DNA of 64,000 nt from Diplolepis rosae (lineage: Eukaryota > Arthropoda > Insecta > Hymenoptera > Diplolepididae). Where the stretch lies: the NCBI GenBank assembly GCA_030998225.1, contig JAPYXD010000555.1, forward strand, positions 4,526,001-4,590,000, given 5' to 3'. A program made the translations under genes and the position numbers. The notes beneath the pieces are model-generated. The model saw only the letters and a program-made list of their open reading frames with translations, was not told the DNA's origin and ran no database searches. Shown in pieces: positions 19,391-31,370 of the stretch. Positions within the stretch are counted from its first letter, which is position 1, and each line of letters starts with the position of its first letter.

Positions 19391-22300
19391 GTGAGTTTAA
19401 ATTTAAAAAAGATTATAATATAATATGTATAAATAACGATTCTATACTAAGTGAAGATAAAAAGCCAAACCCGTACAGTTAATTTCATATGAATATATTT
19501 TTCACACGTTTTTGAATGGATATTGCGCATCTTGTTGTGCCAACGTAGCATGTAACATTGCAATAGTGAACTTTTAAAAACATTTATCGAACATTGTGGA
19601 TCAAAATAGTAGAATCAAGTAAAATATGAGTTGATTTTTCTAAATCTCTAGTGAATTAATTCAGATTTTTTTTTTGAATCTGCGTGTCTTACTAGTTTTT
19701 TGTGTAAAATGATTGTAGTTATTTTATATCTCTCAAACATAGTGTTTATTTTTTCTAAACATCTTTTTATTACTTTCTAAACCTAAAAGAAATTTTTCTT
19801 CATCAATTTATAAAAATAATTATTGATTTAATAAGCAAAAGGTATCACACTAAAAAGCACAACAAATGTATGATTCGATTTCACTGAACTTGATCTGTTT
19901 AAAAATTAAATAGTTATTTTGTGGATGAATGGGAAAAGAATTTAAAAACTTCAATGCAAAAATCTAAAATAAATATTTGAAAACATAAAACATATGGTTG
20001 GTTGGGTTTAGAATTTTTGTCACTGTCTACTTTACCACCAATTGAAAATATAAAATGCTGTTAAATTGAAAATATTAAATGCGGTAAGGCGATGTAACAA
20101 ACTCTTTCCGTGGAAAGGGAAAAGTCGGACGCCTGTGCAGCTCACCGAAAAGAAGAAACCTGGGCTCGACTACCGGCACAGTATAAAGCATGTTTTTTTT
20201 ACAGAAAGGTTTCAAATTCTTTTAAATAAAAAATATGGCTTAAAATGTACGATTATTGCAATGTAATGTTGTATTAAATAAGTAATGTGGATCTTATGAC
20301 GTACAAAGTTTCTCTGCCTAGTTATACCTATATAATGTTTGTAGATTTCAGAACGTCAACGCGAAAAAGAAATTTGCTGAACACATGCTTTAGAAAATGT
20401 ATACTATTTTCATGGGTAGTATATTGTTTTTAAAGCAGACCTCATATAAATTTATATTTGGATTATTATTTACGCATCAAGGGGTAACATTTATAACTGA
20501 CAGGCTCTTTTATTCGTTACAGAATCAAATTCTTCATTGCTAGAAAATAGAGCCCTACCAGCAAGAATTGGTGGGTATATCGGTAAGGAAGTATTTAAAT
20601 ATGTGGTTTCCTTAGGAGTGTTTAAAGATGGAAAGTATATACACATATGTTTGGCAGTTATGGTCACAGGATTGGTCGGAATAACTTCCGGAAAGTGCGG
20701 CGACTATGAGTAATTATATAAAATTACGATTTTATTGCGATTGCGAAAGGAAATTGAAAAGAAAGATGAAACACCGTGTGAATATTGAAGGAGTAAAAAG
20801 CAGATTACAAAAGGAACAATTGTGACCTGTCACGAGGAAAGGGAACTAAGGCTGTAAAATTTGATTTTCAGGTGTTTAGCATTTATAAGTATTTTTTAAG
20901 TTGTTCTTTTCAATGGACAAATCCAAAAAATTCTGAATAATTTATTTCATTTAAGTTTCTAGTCTCTCATTCAAAGGCTCGCCTTGTAAGACATTGCCTT
21001 GAAGTCTTAGGTCCCTATCCTCGTGATAGGTCAAAATTGTTATAATATATATTTGCATTTTATAAATCAGGTATCGCTATGGTGCCGTCTGATAAAATCA
21101 TAGCTGTGTTACTCTTAGTAGTATTTCCAGTGCCATACCAGTAAAGACCGTCGGTACAAACATATAGTACCGATATTGTTCCTTTGACAGTATAAATCTA
21201 CCTACTGCTTTCAGTACCTGACTGTGGTACCGTCCCAAGCAGAAATCATGACACTCTGCCAACTGTGACGATTGCTTAAATGTTGGTCCGATGTAGAGGA
21301 TCGACTGTTGATTACCAACGTTGATACAATGTTGAGAAACAATTGGCCCAACCTTATTCCGACTGCGGAAAAAGTAATTTACTGACAGTTGATGTACTTA
21401 GGTCTATCCAGTGTCTATTTAGCCCCAATAGTCGACTGTAAAATACCAGCGTTTATACAATGTTGGATTTACAACAGGCCCAACCTTCTTCCGACTGTGG
21501 AAAAAGTAATTGCCGACACTAAATGTACAAGGTCCACCCAGTGTCTAATCGACTCTGATAATTAACACTGTAAAATACAAGTGTTTGTACAAAGTTGGTT
21601 CGACACTGGTACACTCTAAAAAAAGTCTATTGATAGTGAAGTTAGGTTCCTTTCAGAATGCATCCATTGAAATCAAGCAGATTGATGATATCCGATTTAA
21701 TATCGTCATTTGTCAACGTTGTGCTTGTGTACATTTCTAATATTTATATTAGACAGGTTATATCATGAGATTCGTTTTCTTTTATCCTCGAAATTGTTTT
21801 TTTTTTGGTACGAGAAAGGTTTTCATATTAAGACCAAAGGAAATACTTTGACAGTAAAAGGTTAGCATTTGAAACGATAATCGTTCAACTGCTAAAGGAT
21901 TTCCTCTCATGCCAATTTTGAATAGAAAATCCTTTAATAGTGAAGGGAATCGTTTGAGAGTCAATACTCTGTTTTCAGAGTCTAGTCTTCTTTAAAAAAT
22001 GTCTTTAACCGTAAAACATGGATTTAATAATAAAAGTATATAACCAGTATTTTAGAAATGTTGACAGACAGCGTTGAAAATATGTTGGTTACCAGTATTG
22101 ATACAACGTTGGAAACCGGTGTTGTACCAACGCAGTACATCGTTATCATTTCGACTGTCCGCCGAAAGTCGGAAGTTGGTATCCAACGTTGGAACGACGT
22201 TGGTCCGAATGTTAATTTCTGCTTAGGGTACCAGTAAAAGCTGTTAACACTCAGACGAGTTACCTTTAGTAATAGTGCCAGTACTATGCCGCCTTTCGAG

Positions 22301-25300
22301 ACTAATGTGCGAATACCAAGCCAGTCTCAGAAATTCTTCTGCAGTTCTGGTGTAGTACCGAGCAAAGTATTCTGACCATAGTTTGCAATCTAATAGTGTT
22401 ATGAACGATTACTATGTTAAGGTAGTTGATCCACGAAAATTAAACCTCAGGCAAAAATCGATAATTTTGCTTTCAAGAATAGCAATATTATTATTAAAGG
22501 GCTAATTTAAAAGAGATAAGATTCTTTTCCATGAAAGAAATTTGAAATAAAGAAATAGTAGATTACGTACCTAGGCGCACAATGGGGGTTATTGCGCGAC
22601 GAGCGACAATGCTCGCAGGAGATCAAAACTAAGGCGCAGTCGAGGCGTAGCCAATGCGTAGTCGACACGTAGCTGAGGCAAAGCCGAGACAAAGCCGAGA
22701 CGAAGCCGAGACGCGATCAGTCCTGCGAGCATTTTCGCGAGTCACGTAATTTCCCGAATTTTGTGCATTGGCACGTATTCTATTTTACGTGGCTTCGGTG
22801 CGTATACGAGTTTTTATGCGTACACTCGAATCTAATCTAGTATTGTAGTTGTTTGCGGCGCTAGTCATTACACTTGATATTTCGCGACTAGTCCCGGCCA
22901 TTTTGATTTTATCGATCTTGTGTAGTAGTAGCGTGTTGTAATAGAGCGTGCGCAGTTCAAATGTTCAAGGCTTTGTCAGTAGGGTACTAACGCTGTACGA
23001 AGAAGAAGAATAAGAAGAATATTGTGCTCCGCTCTATGGCTATAGGCGCATGCGCAGTTCAATTTTTACATTTCATTCCTTTGCAGCGCAATACACAACA
23101 TTGCGCTACTCTCAACTGTAGCGAAAAAAACGAGTTTACGCGCTGGAGGCACATAAAATTATTTTCCTGTGTTTCAAATTTTTTGCATGTAAAATAATCT
23201 TTTTTCTTTCAAAATGGCCCTTCAATAATAATATTGCTATTCTCGAAAGCAAAATTATCTATTTTTACCTGACTTCTAATTTTCGTGGATGAGAACTACC
23301 TTAAGATCGTTTTCGATAGTGACGCACTCATGTTGGAAAACTAATCGTTTTTTCTCTTGTATAGTAATATACCATTCAGACACTTTTCACGTGTTATATA
23401 ATATAATCCCCAAAAATTCTCTCTTATACTACATTGTGTTAAAAAAATACCGGGAATACATAAGCCAGCGTTTTCTTCAGTCTCTGAAACACTTTTTATA
23501 GGCACTTTCCGGTATGGGCCTCAGCTCCTTCCACAAATTTTATTTTATAGCTTCAATCGAGTCAAAACGGGTATCCTAGAGCGACAATTTCAGTTTCGGA
23601 AACAGAAAAATGTCACACAGGGTCAGATCTGGTAAATACTGTAGTTGATCGATGATATTTGTTGCGAATTTTGCCTTAAATGCGGTCACAACTGATATTC
23701 TATGCGATGGCGCATTATTGTCGTGTAATGACCGTCTGTCCCTCTGGAACAAATTCGTGATGCACAAAACCACGCATATCGAAGAAAGCAATGAGCATCA
23801 TCGCCTTGACTTTTGAGCGACTTTGACGTGGTTTTTTCGGTTTCGTGTCGTCTTTTGTTCTCCATTCCGATGACTGTTGACCTGTTTACATTTTAAACTC
23901 GTAGACCCATGTCTCGTCATCAGCTATTATGCGTTCCAGGAAAGTGAGATTAAAATTAGCGCGATCCAGCATGTCTAAAGAGGTTTGCTCGCGATATTGT
24001 TTTTGAAGAACATTCAGCTCTTCTGGAACAAGCTATGGGGCGACGCGACTTATGCCCAAAATATCCACCAAAATCTAACGCACAGACTCGTGAGAGATGT
24101 TAAAGTCACGAGCTATCTTTCTTGAGCTGGAATGGCGATTATTGAGCATATTTTCATTCACTTTTTCGATGTTAGTATGGTTGACAGATCGCGCTCATTC
24201 TTGGCATAGTAATTTAGTAAAGTGCTACCAACTTACAGGGAAAAAATTTCCAAAGAATCATTAACGTGGGCCTTGTAAATTACAAATTCTCGGTACTTTT
24301 TTGATACAGTATATTTCAGCATGGGTGTTGGTATTATTCTATTATTTATATCAGATATATTTTCTGTTGTCTCTTTGGTCATAAGATAAAAGATAAATGT
24401 GACTCTGAATAAATTCAAAAAAACTTAGGTTAATAATTACTATAACTTTTAAGAGATGTATAAAGCAAGCTCATGTCTAAATTGCAGCTATTATGCAGAA
24501 ATAGCAGAGTTGACGGAAATTGAGAAGAATCTAACTGAGGAGAAACGTACAAAACTTCATGTAAATACTAAGAGACCTATACATTCTCATCCTGATATGT
24601 TCTATACTGTTACCCGTTTTATAGACTTTGACAAATATCTATTCCATAAACGTGGAAACAAAATATTTGTCCCGTTACCTGATATTGGAGTTTTTGTGGT
24701 GAGTCCTGAACCCGAAAAAAATGTAATAAAAATTAAGAACCATGTCTTCAAACCATCAACCTTGCAATGCAATGTTCAGTTTTTTGCAAACAAAAAATAT
24801 TTACGAGAAATTTGATGTGGAAATCACGTAGGATTCTGCATAAAATGTTTCACCTGGGGGATTAAATTTAATGAATAAATAATTAAATTTTCATCCATGT
24901 CTTTAGAAAGTAGTAACGTTATATATTTGCCTTCAAACTAATACAAATTTTAGTAACACCGTACGTTATATGCATTAAATCATGATCCTTTTCTAGTTAA
25001 ATAAAGAAGTACGGTATAGGAGACCAGCGCCCAATGTAGCAAATTCTATAATCAAGGTATTGCCACTACCAACGTTTACACGTATTACATTGATAGGAAT
25101 GAACACCATGGAAAGGATATCAGAAGAAAACATGTTAATGAAAAAGAACATTCGAATGTTGGATTATTTTTATTACGAGAACGCAAAAGCATACCTGAAA
25201 CTTTCCCAATATCATGTTTCAAACAAATGTTATGACACTAACATAGTTTTGCAAAAGGTTATTATTCTTTCATGTACTCCTATACGTGTTTTTCAATAAT

Positions 25301-25564
25301 CTCTTATTATATACCATATTTTCTGAAAAAGCATCTCAATATTAACAAATGTTTTTTTAGGATGACTTAGGCGGTCCTGTTTATTGGGATAATCAGTTTT
25401 TAGGAATCTTGGTTGATGAGAAGTATGCAATTGTCGCAATAGATGCCATTCTTCAGAAGCATATTGATGAAATAATAGATTCAACATCTATGTCACAGAT
25501 GGAAGAATGTGAAATAAGAAAAAGGAAACGAGACGTCTCTACGAGTAGTGATACTACTAGCTGA
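19333..25564 (+). CDS. SPH-2: secreted serine protease homologue, five exons
   Basis: The exons are 19333-19390, 20523-20709, 24488-24698, 24997-25257 and 25361-25564, joining in frame to about 306 residues. The signal peptide is MWKFIAALLYTFITISNAKG. PARIGG is the best remnant of an R|IVGG activation site in the family. The His57 block is TSGKC (His to Lys), the Asp102 block keeps Asp (LPDIGVFV), and the Ser195 block is DDLGGP (Ser to Leu). Exon 4 has lost both Cys168 and Cys182 (YHVSNK in place of YQFCVG) and the TGW block is LIGMNTM, so this is the most structurally eroded copy despite an intact frame. It ends in a Ser/Thr tail (STSSDTTS). Confidence 0.8.
20125..20225 (+). repeat. SINE relic in SPH-2 intron 1
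   Basis: GTCGGACGCCTGTGCAGCTCA, then CCTGGGCTCGACTACCGGC (decayed B box) and the ACAGAAAGGTTTCAAATTC tail. It shares position and flanks with the relic at 15116. Confidence 0.65.
20523..20709 (+). CDS. SPH-2 exon 2: activation region and His57 block
   Basis: Acceptor CGTTACAG, donor GTAATT. It encodes PARIGGYIG, YVVSLGVF, IHIC and TSGKC. Length 187 nt as in SPH-3 and SPH-4. Confidence 0.82.
21234..22229. mobile_element. About 1-kb element with CCCAAGCAGAAAT-type inverted ends and internal tandem repeats
   Basis: The left end reads CCAAGCAGAAAT and the right end ATTTCTGCTTAGGG. Units of about 130 bp repeat at 21300-21428, 21429-21557 and partly to 21605 (CAATGTTG, CCAACCTT, CCGACTG, GGAAAAAGTAATT). 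Related words in inverted orientation occur at 22060-22200. There is no coding capacity. It lies in SPH-2 intron 2. Confidence 0.5.
22421..23300. mobile_element. TTAA-flanked foldback element, copy 2
   Basis: TTAA lies on both sides (22417-22420 and 23301-23304). The ends GGTAGTTGATCCACGAAAAT and ATTTTCGTGGATGAGAACTACC are inverted, continuing into arms of about 130 bp. The interior matches 2660-3240, partly in inverted order. It is shorter than copy 1 because the palindrome at 3238-3620 is absent. Confidence 0.7.
23500..24190 (-). mobile_element. Decayed mariner in SPH-2 intron 2
   Basis: Minus-strand pieces include HDNNAPSHR (second catalytic Asp region) and LTLCDIFLFPKLK (third Asp region), plus upstream mariner-like segments to about 24190. 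Many stops and frame changes. No termini were identified. Confidence 0.55.
24488..24698 (+). CDS. SPH-2 exon 3: region up to the Asp102 block
   Basis: Acceptor AATTGCAG, donor GTGAGT, 211 nt. It encodes KLHVNTKRPIH, FYTVTRFIDFDKY and ends LPDIGVFV, keeping Asp102. The frame also stays open upstream to an ATG at about 24456, but that start is out of phase with exon 2 through any AG I see. Confidence 0.8.
24997..25257 (+). CDS. SPH-2 exon 4
   Basis: Acceptor TTTTCTAG, 87 codons, phase 0. TGW equivalent LIGMNTM. Both late cysteines are missing. Donor GTTATT is weak. Confidence 0.75.
25361..25564 (+). CDS. SPH-2 exon 5: Ser195 block and tail
   Basis: Acceptor TTTTTTTAG. Opens DDLGGPVYW, then FLGILVDEKYAIVAIDA and the helix HIDEIIDST. 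Ends with a basic segment and a Ser/Thr tail before TGA. Confidence 0.8.
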   Translation, partial: DDLGGPVYWDNQFLGILVDEKYAIVAIDAILQKHIDEIIDSTSMSQMEECEIRKRKRDVSTSSDTTS

Positions 25565-26440
25565 ATTTCAGTAAAAATAATTTTAAATCTCGTAAAATTA
25601 TCTGCTTTCACGCTTATTTGAATATGAGAAAAATGAAGCAATCCCATTAGCAGAGCCCGGAGAAGAGCAGATTGTGGGAGCTACGTAGTGTGGTTGAGCC
25701 GGAGAACCATTGGTGCCTGATGAGTCAAAAGTTTTTAAAGGGTGGAAAACTTTCTTCAACATCCGCGGAGGTTATGGATACAAATTAAAAGATTTCATTT
25801 TATCTGAAGAGTTCTTCCACTCGTAATGAACAAAGAAGTGAACATCCAAATATTTATAACATAATTATCAGGGAGAATCGACATGAAGAGACCAAAGTCT
25901 GAAGCATTTACTTCACCGTACACGGACAAAAAAAATCTGACTATAATAGTAAGAATACTAGTCATGCTTTTGTAGCAGGTTTCGTTCTTGCTATCCTGGT
26001 GGAAAATTCATACATTCAAGGCAGGGATTACTTCATGATAAAAAAGTACTAAGTTTCGTGCTTTTAAAGCAGTTACGCCTTGGAAAAATAGCTCGAAATT
26101 CGCCTTGCTATGGTTGCAAGAAACTCATACTATTTTAGCATGAGTTCTCTTACAACCGAGATATTAGGCCACGCCAACTACGAACGTAGCGCCTAGCGTG
26201 TTCTCTCGGTGGTAAGAGAACTCTTTCTGAAATAGGATGTGTTTCCTGCAACCATATTCAGGTGAAGGTCGAGCTATTTTCGCAAGGAACATTGCTCTGA
26301 CAGCATATGAGACTAGCAATAATGGCATGCACTTGATTCTTTTATAGTATAAGACATTCCATGTTAAAAATGCATGAGTTGATACTAATATTGGTAGAAG
26401 TTCATACCAATTTGGAACTTTAACTGCGGTGCTTTAATAG
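25565..26440. other. Downstream of SPH-2, no gene seen
   Basis: Short trailer, then AT-rich intergenic sequence. The only structure seen is the palindromic element at 26077-26287. Confidence 0.45.
26077..26287. mobile_element. Palindromic MITE, about 210 bp
   Basis: GCCTTGGAAAAATAGCTCGA is matched by TCGAGCTATTTTCGCAAGG at the other end, and inner segments (CTATGGTTGCA, TGCAACCATA) also pair imperfectly. Confidence 0.6.
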
Positions 26441-26473
26441 GAAGAGTTCAGCTTATTATTATAGTTATATTTT

Positions 26474-27023
26474 TTTCTCCGTGTAAACGTGTACTTTGCT
26501 GTTGCCAGAAGTACGCATATACACATGTATAAATTTACATGTACGTATTTTTTCGAACGTCTTGAGCGAGGCGTGTCACTTGCACTTTGAAAAAATATGA
26601 ACGTCGTTTCAATACTGTCTAAATCTGTCAACATAACCTTTCGAGTATTGCAAAGTAAAATACACATGTAAATAAGCAAAAAATGATTTAATTAGTGGTA
26701 ACAACTAAAATACATATTTCTTAATAAAAAATGATTTATTTAATAAATGGTATGTGTGTTTAAAATTAAGAATGTATGAAAGTGAAAATTGTTTTTAAGA
26801 GCTACTCTAAGTATGATTTTCGTCGTTTTGAATCCATATAAGAGAGATGTAAGTCACTAAATTTATATAACTATAGCCATAGAATCAGTTTATGTATAAT
26901 ACCTATATATTTTTGTGCGAGTGACATGCCACGCTCGGAAAATGGGAAACTATACGTATATGTGAATTTATACATGTATATGTGCGTACTTCTGACAACA
27001 GAAAAGTGCACGTTTTCGAATAC
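26474..27023. mobile_element. Element with about 110-bp inverted arms
   Basis: The arms 26474-26585 and 26917-27023 are inverted copies. Shared words include CAGAAGTACGCA and its complement TGCGTACTTCTG, and ACATGTATAAATTTACAT. The middle is AT-rich and non-coding. Confidence 0.6.
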
Positions 27024-27029
27024 ACAAGT

Positions 27030-28500
27030 TTTCGATTGTTTCCTATGTTCTCTTTTCCTTCGCGCAGTTACCCCATGCTACATACGTCAGAGGTTCTCAG
27101 ATTCGGCTACACTGCATTACTCACAAAATCTGCTATAGTATCAATCATACAAATAGAAAAAACAGAGACTTCAGAATGTACTGCAACAAGTCTCAAAAGT
27201 AACCCATTTGGTTAATTTTGGATTATATTTGCTTACTCTTAAAATTGTTGCAGATCATTTTGAGCACCTTTGTTTCTGTGGAGTCAATTAATTAATTTTA
27301 CTAGTTTTTTTTGTGTAATTTAATTAATCAATGTCCTGCATAACGAGTGTCATGCGATGTGTCAAATTGAAAAGTTTTACTTTCTTAGTATTATTGTACA
27401 TACATAATTGATGAGAATTAAATATAATGAACTGAGTTTTGAAGGTCTTAAAAATTAGATTTATCACTATTCGTGAAGTATTTTCCTTTATTAAATTCCT
27501 AATAGATCTCAGTGAAAACAAAATTATGTGTTTAATGACATTTGATTCCTCAACTAAATAAAATGGAATTTATTTTTCTCGTTTTTTGTATCATCTGATT
27601 TTTGTTTTTTCAAGCCAGTTCGTAAACATAATCTGTTGCAGAGATTTATCATTCTTTCAGTAGTAATAAAAAATTCTTCTCGGTACAGTTCAGATACATT
27701 TTGGTTCATCAATTTCCATGTCACCACCGTACCGTCAGGAGTAACTATTTGTTAGAATGAGACGAAAGTATAGTTGTGTCTCACTTTAACCAATGGTTAG
27801 GGTAATAAAGGCAATAATAAATAATTCACAAATTTTGTTTATTTATGAGGTTGTTTACATTTTTTGTCAGGTCTTCTATAAATGGTCAACAAGAATTTTT
27901 TATATTTTATAAACTTGAATCGTTATATTATAATTGAATTGCATTTTCAGAATTTTCAAAAACAATTTTGTGTTTTAGGGGGGCGGCGGGTAACTTGGGC
28001 ATAGCGGCTAACATAGTCCACTTATTTTCATGAGAATTAAATTATATTCGATCCGCATTTCTACAAAAATTTAATGTATAGGTATGTAAAAATGAATAAG
28101 TTAGCCAAAAATCTTGGAGAAACCACAATAATCAAATAATTTACCGCATTGTCTGATTTATAAATACGACGAGGTTAAAATTTGGAGCATGAAACTGATT
28201 TTATAAATATATTTGTATAAGTGCGGATTTGATATATTTCTGTTTTTTCTGAAGTCTAGAGTTTTTTCTTCAAAAAGTTTTTTTTCTCAAAAGTAATTGT
28301 ATAATTCTTTTGTAAATTCAATACATAAAAGAAACGACAGAAGCGGCCAACGTGACCCACTCATGATTTGATAGGGGCGAGTGACTTGAATCACGTTCAT
28401 ATGCTTGCTATCACTAATTTGACATCATGATTACAAATCGTAATTTTGACATTTCAAAAATTTCGATTCGCGATTGATCTTATTCCATTTTTAAACGCGA
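27030..28500. other. AT-rich intergenic DNA
   Basis: No convincing exon, RNA gene or repeat family was seen. Several short frames have no domain features. Confidence 0.4.
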
Positions 28501-28716
28501 TTTGTAAGATTAAAGGTACACAGAAAAAACTTTCCATTGTAATATTTGTAAAAAATTTGCTTGTACTTTACTATATTCACATAGCAAATTAGGATGCAAA
28601 ACTCTATAGTAAAATTTTCTTACAAGTTGATAAAAATATAATTATATGGAATAAAAAATGTTCTTCTATTCAACCACCCTCCTATGTAATTCTCATAGAG
28701 AAATAAGTGACTCACG

Positions 28717-29443
28717 TCCCGTGCAGAAGTTTTGGTGGGGCGCCGATCGGGCCCCGATAGGGAAAAATGTGGCCCCAATAGGGTAATCTGTCTAGCACCA
28801 GACCAGTAATGAAACGCCCTACCCGATCGGGCCCAGATCTGGGCTTGAAAAATGGGGGCCCGATCTGGTCCAGATATGGCCCCTTCTAATTTTGTATTTT
28901 TAAAAATAGTAAAATTTAAAGGCTTTTCGTTTAATAACAATAAATAGTTGGTTCAAAAAATTTATTTCATTAATTCAGATTAGTGATGCAACAGTATAAT
29001 TAAAAGTATAAAAACAGTATAATTTTTAAACCCATTTTCGTAGTCTGTAGAACTATTCGATTCTTCTGAATCTAAAAATATATTACATTATTAATCATTT
29101 TCTTTCTAAAAAATTCATTTTGGAAAATTGAATATATGATATAAAAAATAATGAAACACAATAACGTTCTACACTTAAAATTATAATTTTCTTTTCAAAT
29201 TACCGTTAATAAAAAAATATTTCCGAACTCGCCATGTACTTTTTGCTTTTGGCATTTTAATATCAATATAGTCACTATACAATATCAGGACCACAACACA
29301 AAATTCGAAAATAATCTTGTCTATCATAATCCGATGTGGTTTCAACCCGGGCCACACCATGTGCCCTCCTGCGGCCACATGTGGAAAATCCGATCAGGCC
29401 CGGTTCGGAACTTGGAAACAAATTGGGCAATTTCTGCACGGGG
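28717..29443. mobile_element. About 730-bp element with CCCGTGCAGAA inverted ends
   Basis: CCCGTGCAGAA at the left and TTCTGCACGGG at the right bound a segment whose two outer parts are unusually GC-rich for this locus (GGGCCCGATC-type words) and whose centre is AT-rich. No transposase is visible. Confidence 0.6.
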
Positions 29444-29865
29444 TTACCCGAAGTTGCAAGTAACTTTAGCCATTTAAATATTTTTTTAAAACGTTATTTT
29501 AATTAAATCAATGTTGATTTATATTGTTAAAATTTAGCATATATATAAATAAACGTTGAAACTATCATTAAGTGTAAAAAAATGCTATAAAAACAAATTA
29601 CACTAATTGTTGTTAGCAATTTTCCTTACGGGGCACGATTAATTGATTTTTACCTCAAGTAACGTGCATTTGAAAAATTTGATTCACTATTTGTTTAATT
29701 CAAACAAAATATCTTTGGCTCAAATAATTATTTGTTTGAATCAAATATAATTTTCTTTGAAACAATAGAATTATTGAATTTGTATGTGTTCAAAGATTTA
29801 ATTTGTATAATTTAAGGCAGAAATTGATTGAATAAAATCTTCTTTCTAAGTGTAGTGAAGTAAAA

Positions 29866-29904
29866 ATGTGGAAAATCATCACTGCTTTACTAATGCTGTA
29901 TTAA
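29866..29904 (+). pseudogene. Orphan SPH exon-1 relic
   Basis: GTGAAGTAAAAATGTGGAAAATCATC matches the context and start of the SPH first exon in two consecutive blocks. The leader then terminates at TAA after MWKIITALLMLY. No other exons follow before SPH-3. It is a remnant of a further duplication. Confidence 0.55.
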
Positions 29905-30125
29905 TCACAATGAAATAAATGATTGAAAAAATATATTGTACACACACAAAGAAATGTTCTGCTGGAAAAATTACTAAAAAAAGTTCCAAACTAGGGATAC
30001 TGTGCTAATTGAATTGAAACTTACTACAATAGTAGTAAGGTATACTATTGAAATATGAAATTGTTCAATTTAAGAACAATAAATTATAATGAGAATATTG
30101 TAGAATTATCACCCTCCATGATGTG

Positions 30126-30262
30126 TATTTAGTAGATGTATATATATAAGTCGATCAAGTTGTGGGTTAGAAAAAATAATTGAAGCAAATTATGGTTGAG
30201 TGTTTCAATTATTTTTTCTAACCCACAACTTGATCGACTTATATATATACATCTACTAAATA
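30126..30262. repeat. Perfect hairpin: 59-bp arms, 19-nt loop
   Basis: The left arm (30126-30184) and right arm (30204-30262) are exact reverse complements by my reading. No flanking target duplication was recognised. Such perfection implies recent origin or maintenance. Confidence 0.75.
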
Positions 30263-30299
30263 AATTATAATATTTTCTAATTTGAAGAATTTGAAATCT

Positions 30300-30410
30300 C
30301 TGTGAAAAAGAGACGCTTTCGACTGCGCCGTGACTCGAGCCCGGTTCTTTCAATTGCCGGTTGACTGTTCTAACCAACTGAGCTACACAGGCATCCGACA
30401 TCTCCTTCTC
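30300..30410 (-). repeat. tRNA-derived SINE, minus strand
   Basis: On the minus strand GTAGCTCAGTTGGTTAGAAC and the B-box-like GGGCTCGAGTCACGG, with the GTGGAGAAGGAGATGTCGGA lead-in seen also at 921-940. Confidence 0.65.
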
Positions 30411-30464
30411 CACAGAAAGACTCCTTTATATCTCTTAACGGCATTGCCTCACAGCTGTAGGTAA

Positions 30465-30830
30465 TTATTTCAAATTAGGTGGTTGAGTTCGAAATTTTTG
30501 CCACTGCCTACATTATCGGAGGATCATTAGTCGCATATCAAATAGGATACTTTGTCAACAGGTGTCCTCGTAGACAATTTCAAACTCTTACATCGCAATA
30601 ACGCAAATTAAATCCAAATTTAAAGAATTTGAAACCTCCCTGTGAAAAAAGAGACGCTTTCAACTATGCCGGGATTCGAGCCCGGATCTTTCGATTGCCA
30701 GATACCTGTCAGAAACGTGTCCTATCTGATACGCAACTAATGATCCTCCGATAATGTAGGCAGTGGCAAAAATTTCGAACTCAACCATCTAATTTGGAAT
30801 ATTTTCTATTGTAAATTCTTAAATAAGAAA
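30465..30830. repeat. Composite repeat copy with partly deleted SINE
   Basis: Inverted flanks GAGTTCGAAATTTTTGCCACTG (left) and its complement (right) enclose the GACAGGTGTCCTCGTAGACA block and a minus-strand SINE 3' half (30645-30702) with its B box, fused directly to a second copy of the flank block. Same family as 572-885. Confidence 0.6.
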
Positions 30831-31370
30831 AATTAGTAGAGAAAATATCATATTTTATAAAATGATAGAAGTAGTAATAACGAGTAGAAATAACAAAAAC
30901 TACTATCGTTTATAGGAATTTTGTTACGAAGAGTAATACAAATTAATAACTTTAAAGACTAGTAATTTAGCTACACGGAAAAAATAAGTACTGGGAAATT
31001 TCCATGACAGAGTGTTTGACTTTCAGATACGTTCAAAAGTTACTTAAAACTAGAAGTACCGTTCTTGTACAATTAGATCAATAGTAGTTTTTCCAGTTTA
31101 CTATAGTTCATTAGAAATAATGTAATCTCTTTCAGGTAATAATACAAAAAGTTAAACATTTTTTCCTGTAAAAAATAGTAAGTGGCTGTGATCATGAACT
31201 TTCAATTTTACTATAGAGTTTTTCAAACTTTACTAAAGTACGCTAATATCCCTAATTTGCTAAGTGAATTTAGTACGATATAGGCAAATTTCTTACAAAT
31301 ATTCTCCTGGCAAACAATAATTTCGACATAGATTGGGTATATTTGAGTAGTTCTTAAGATTTTTAACTTC

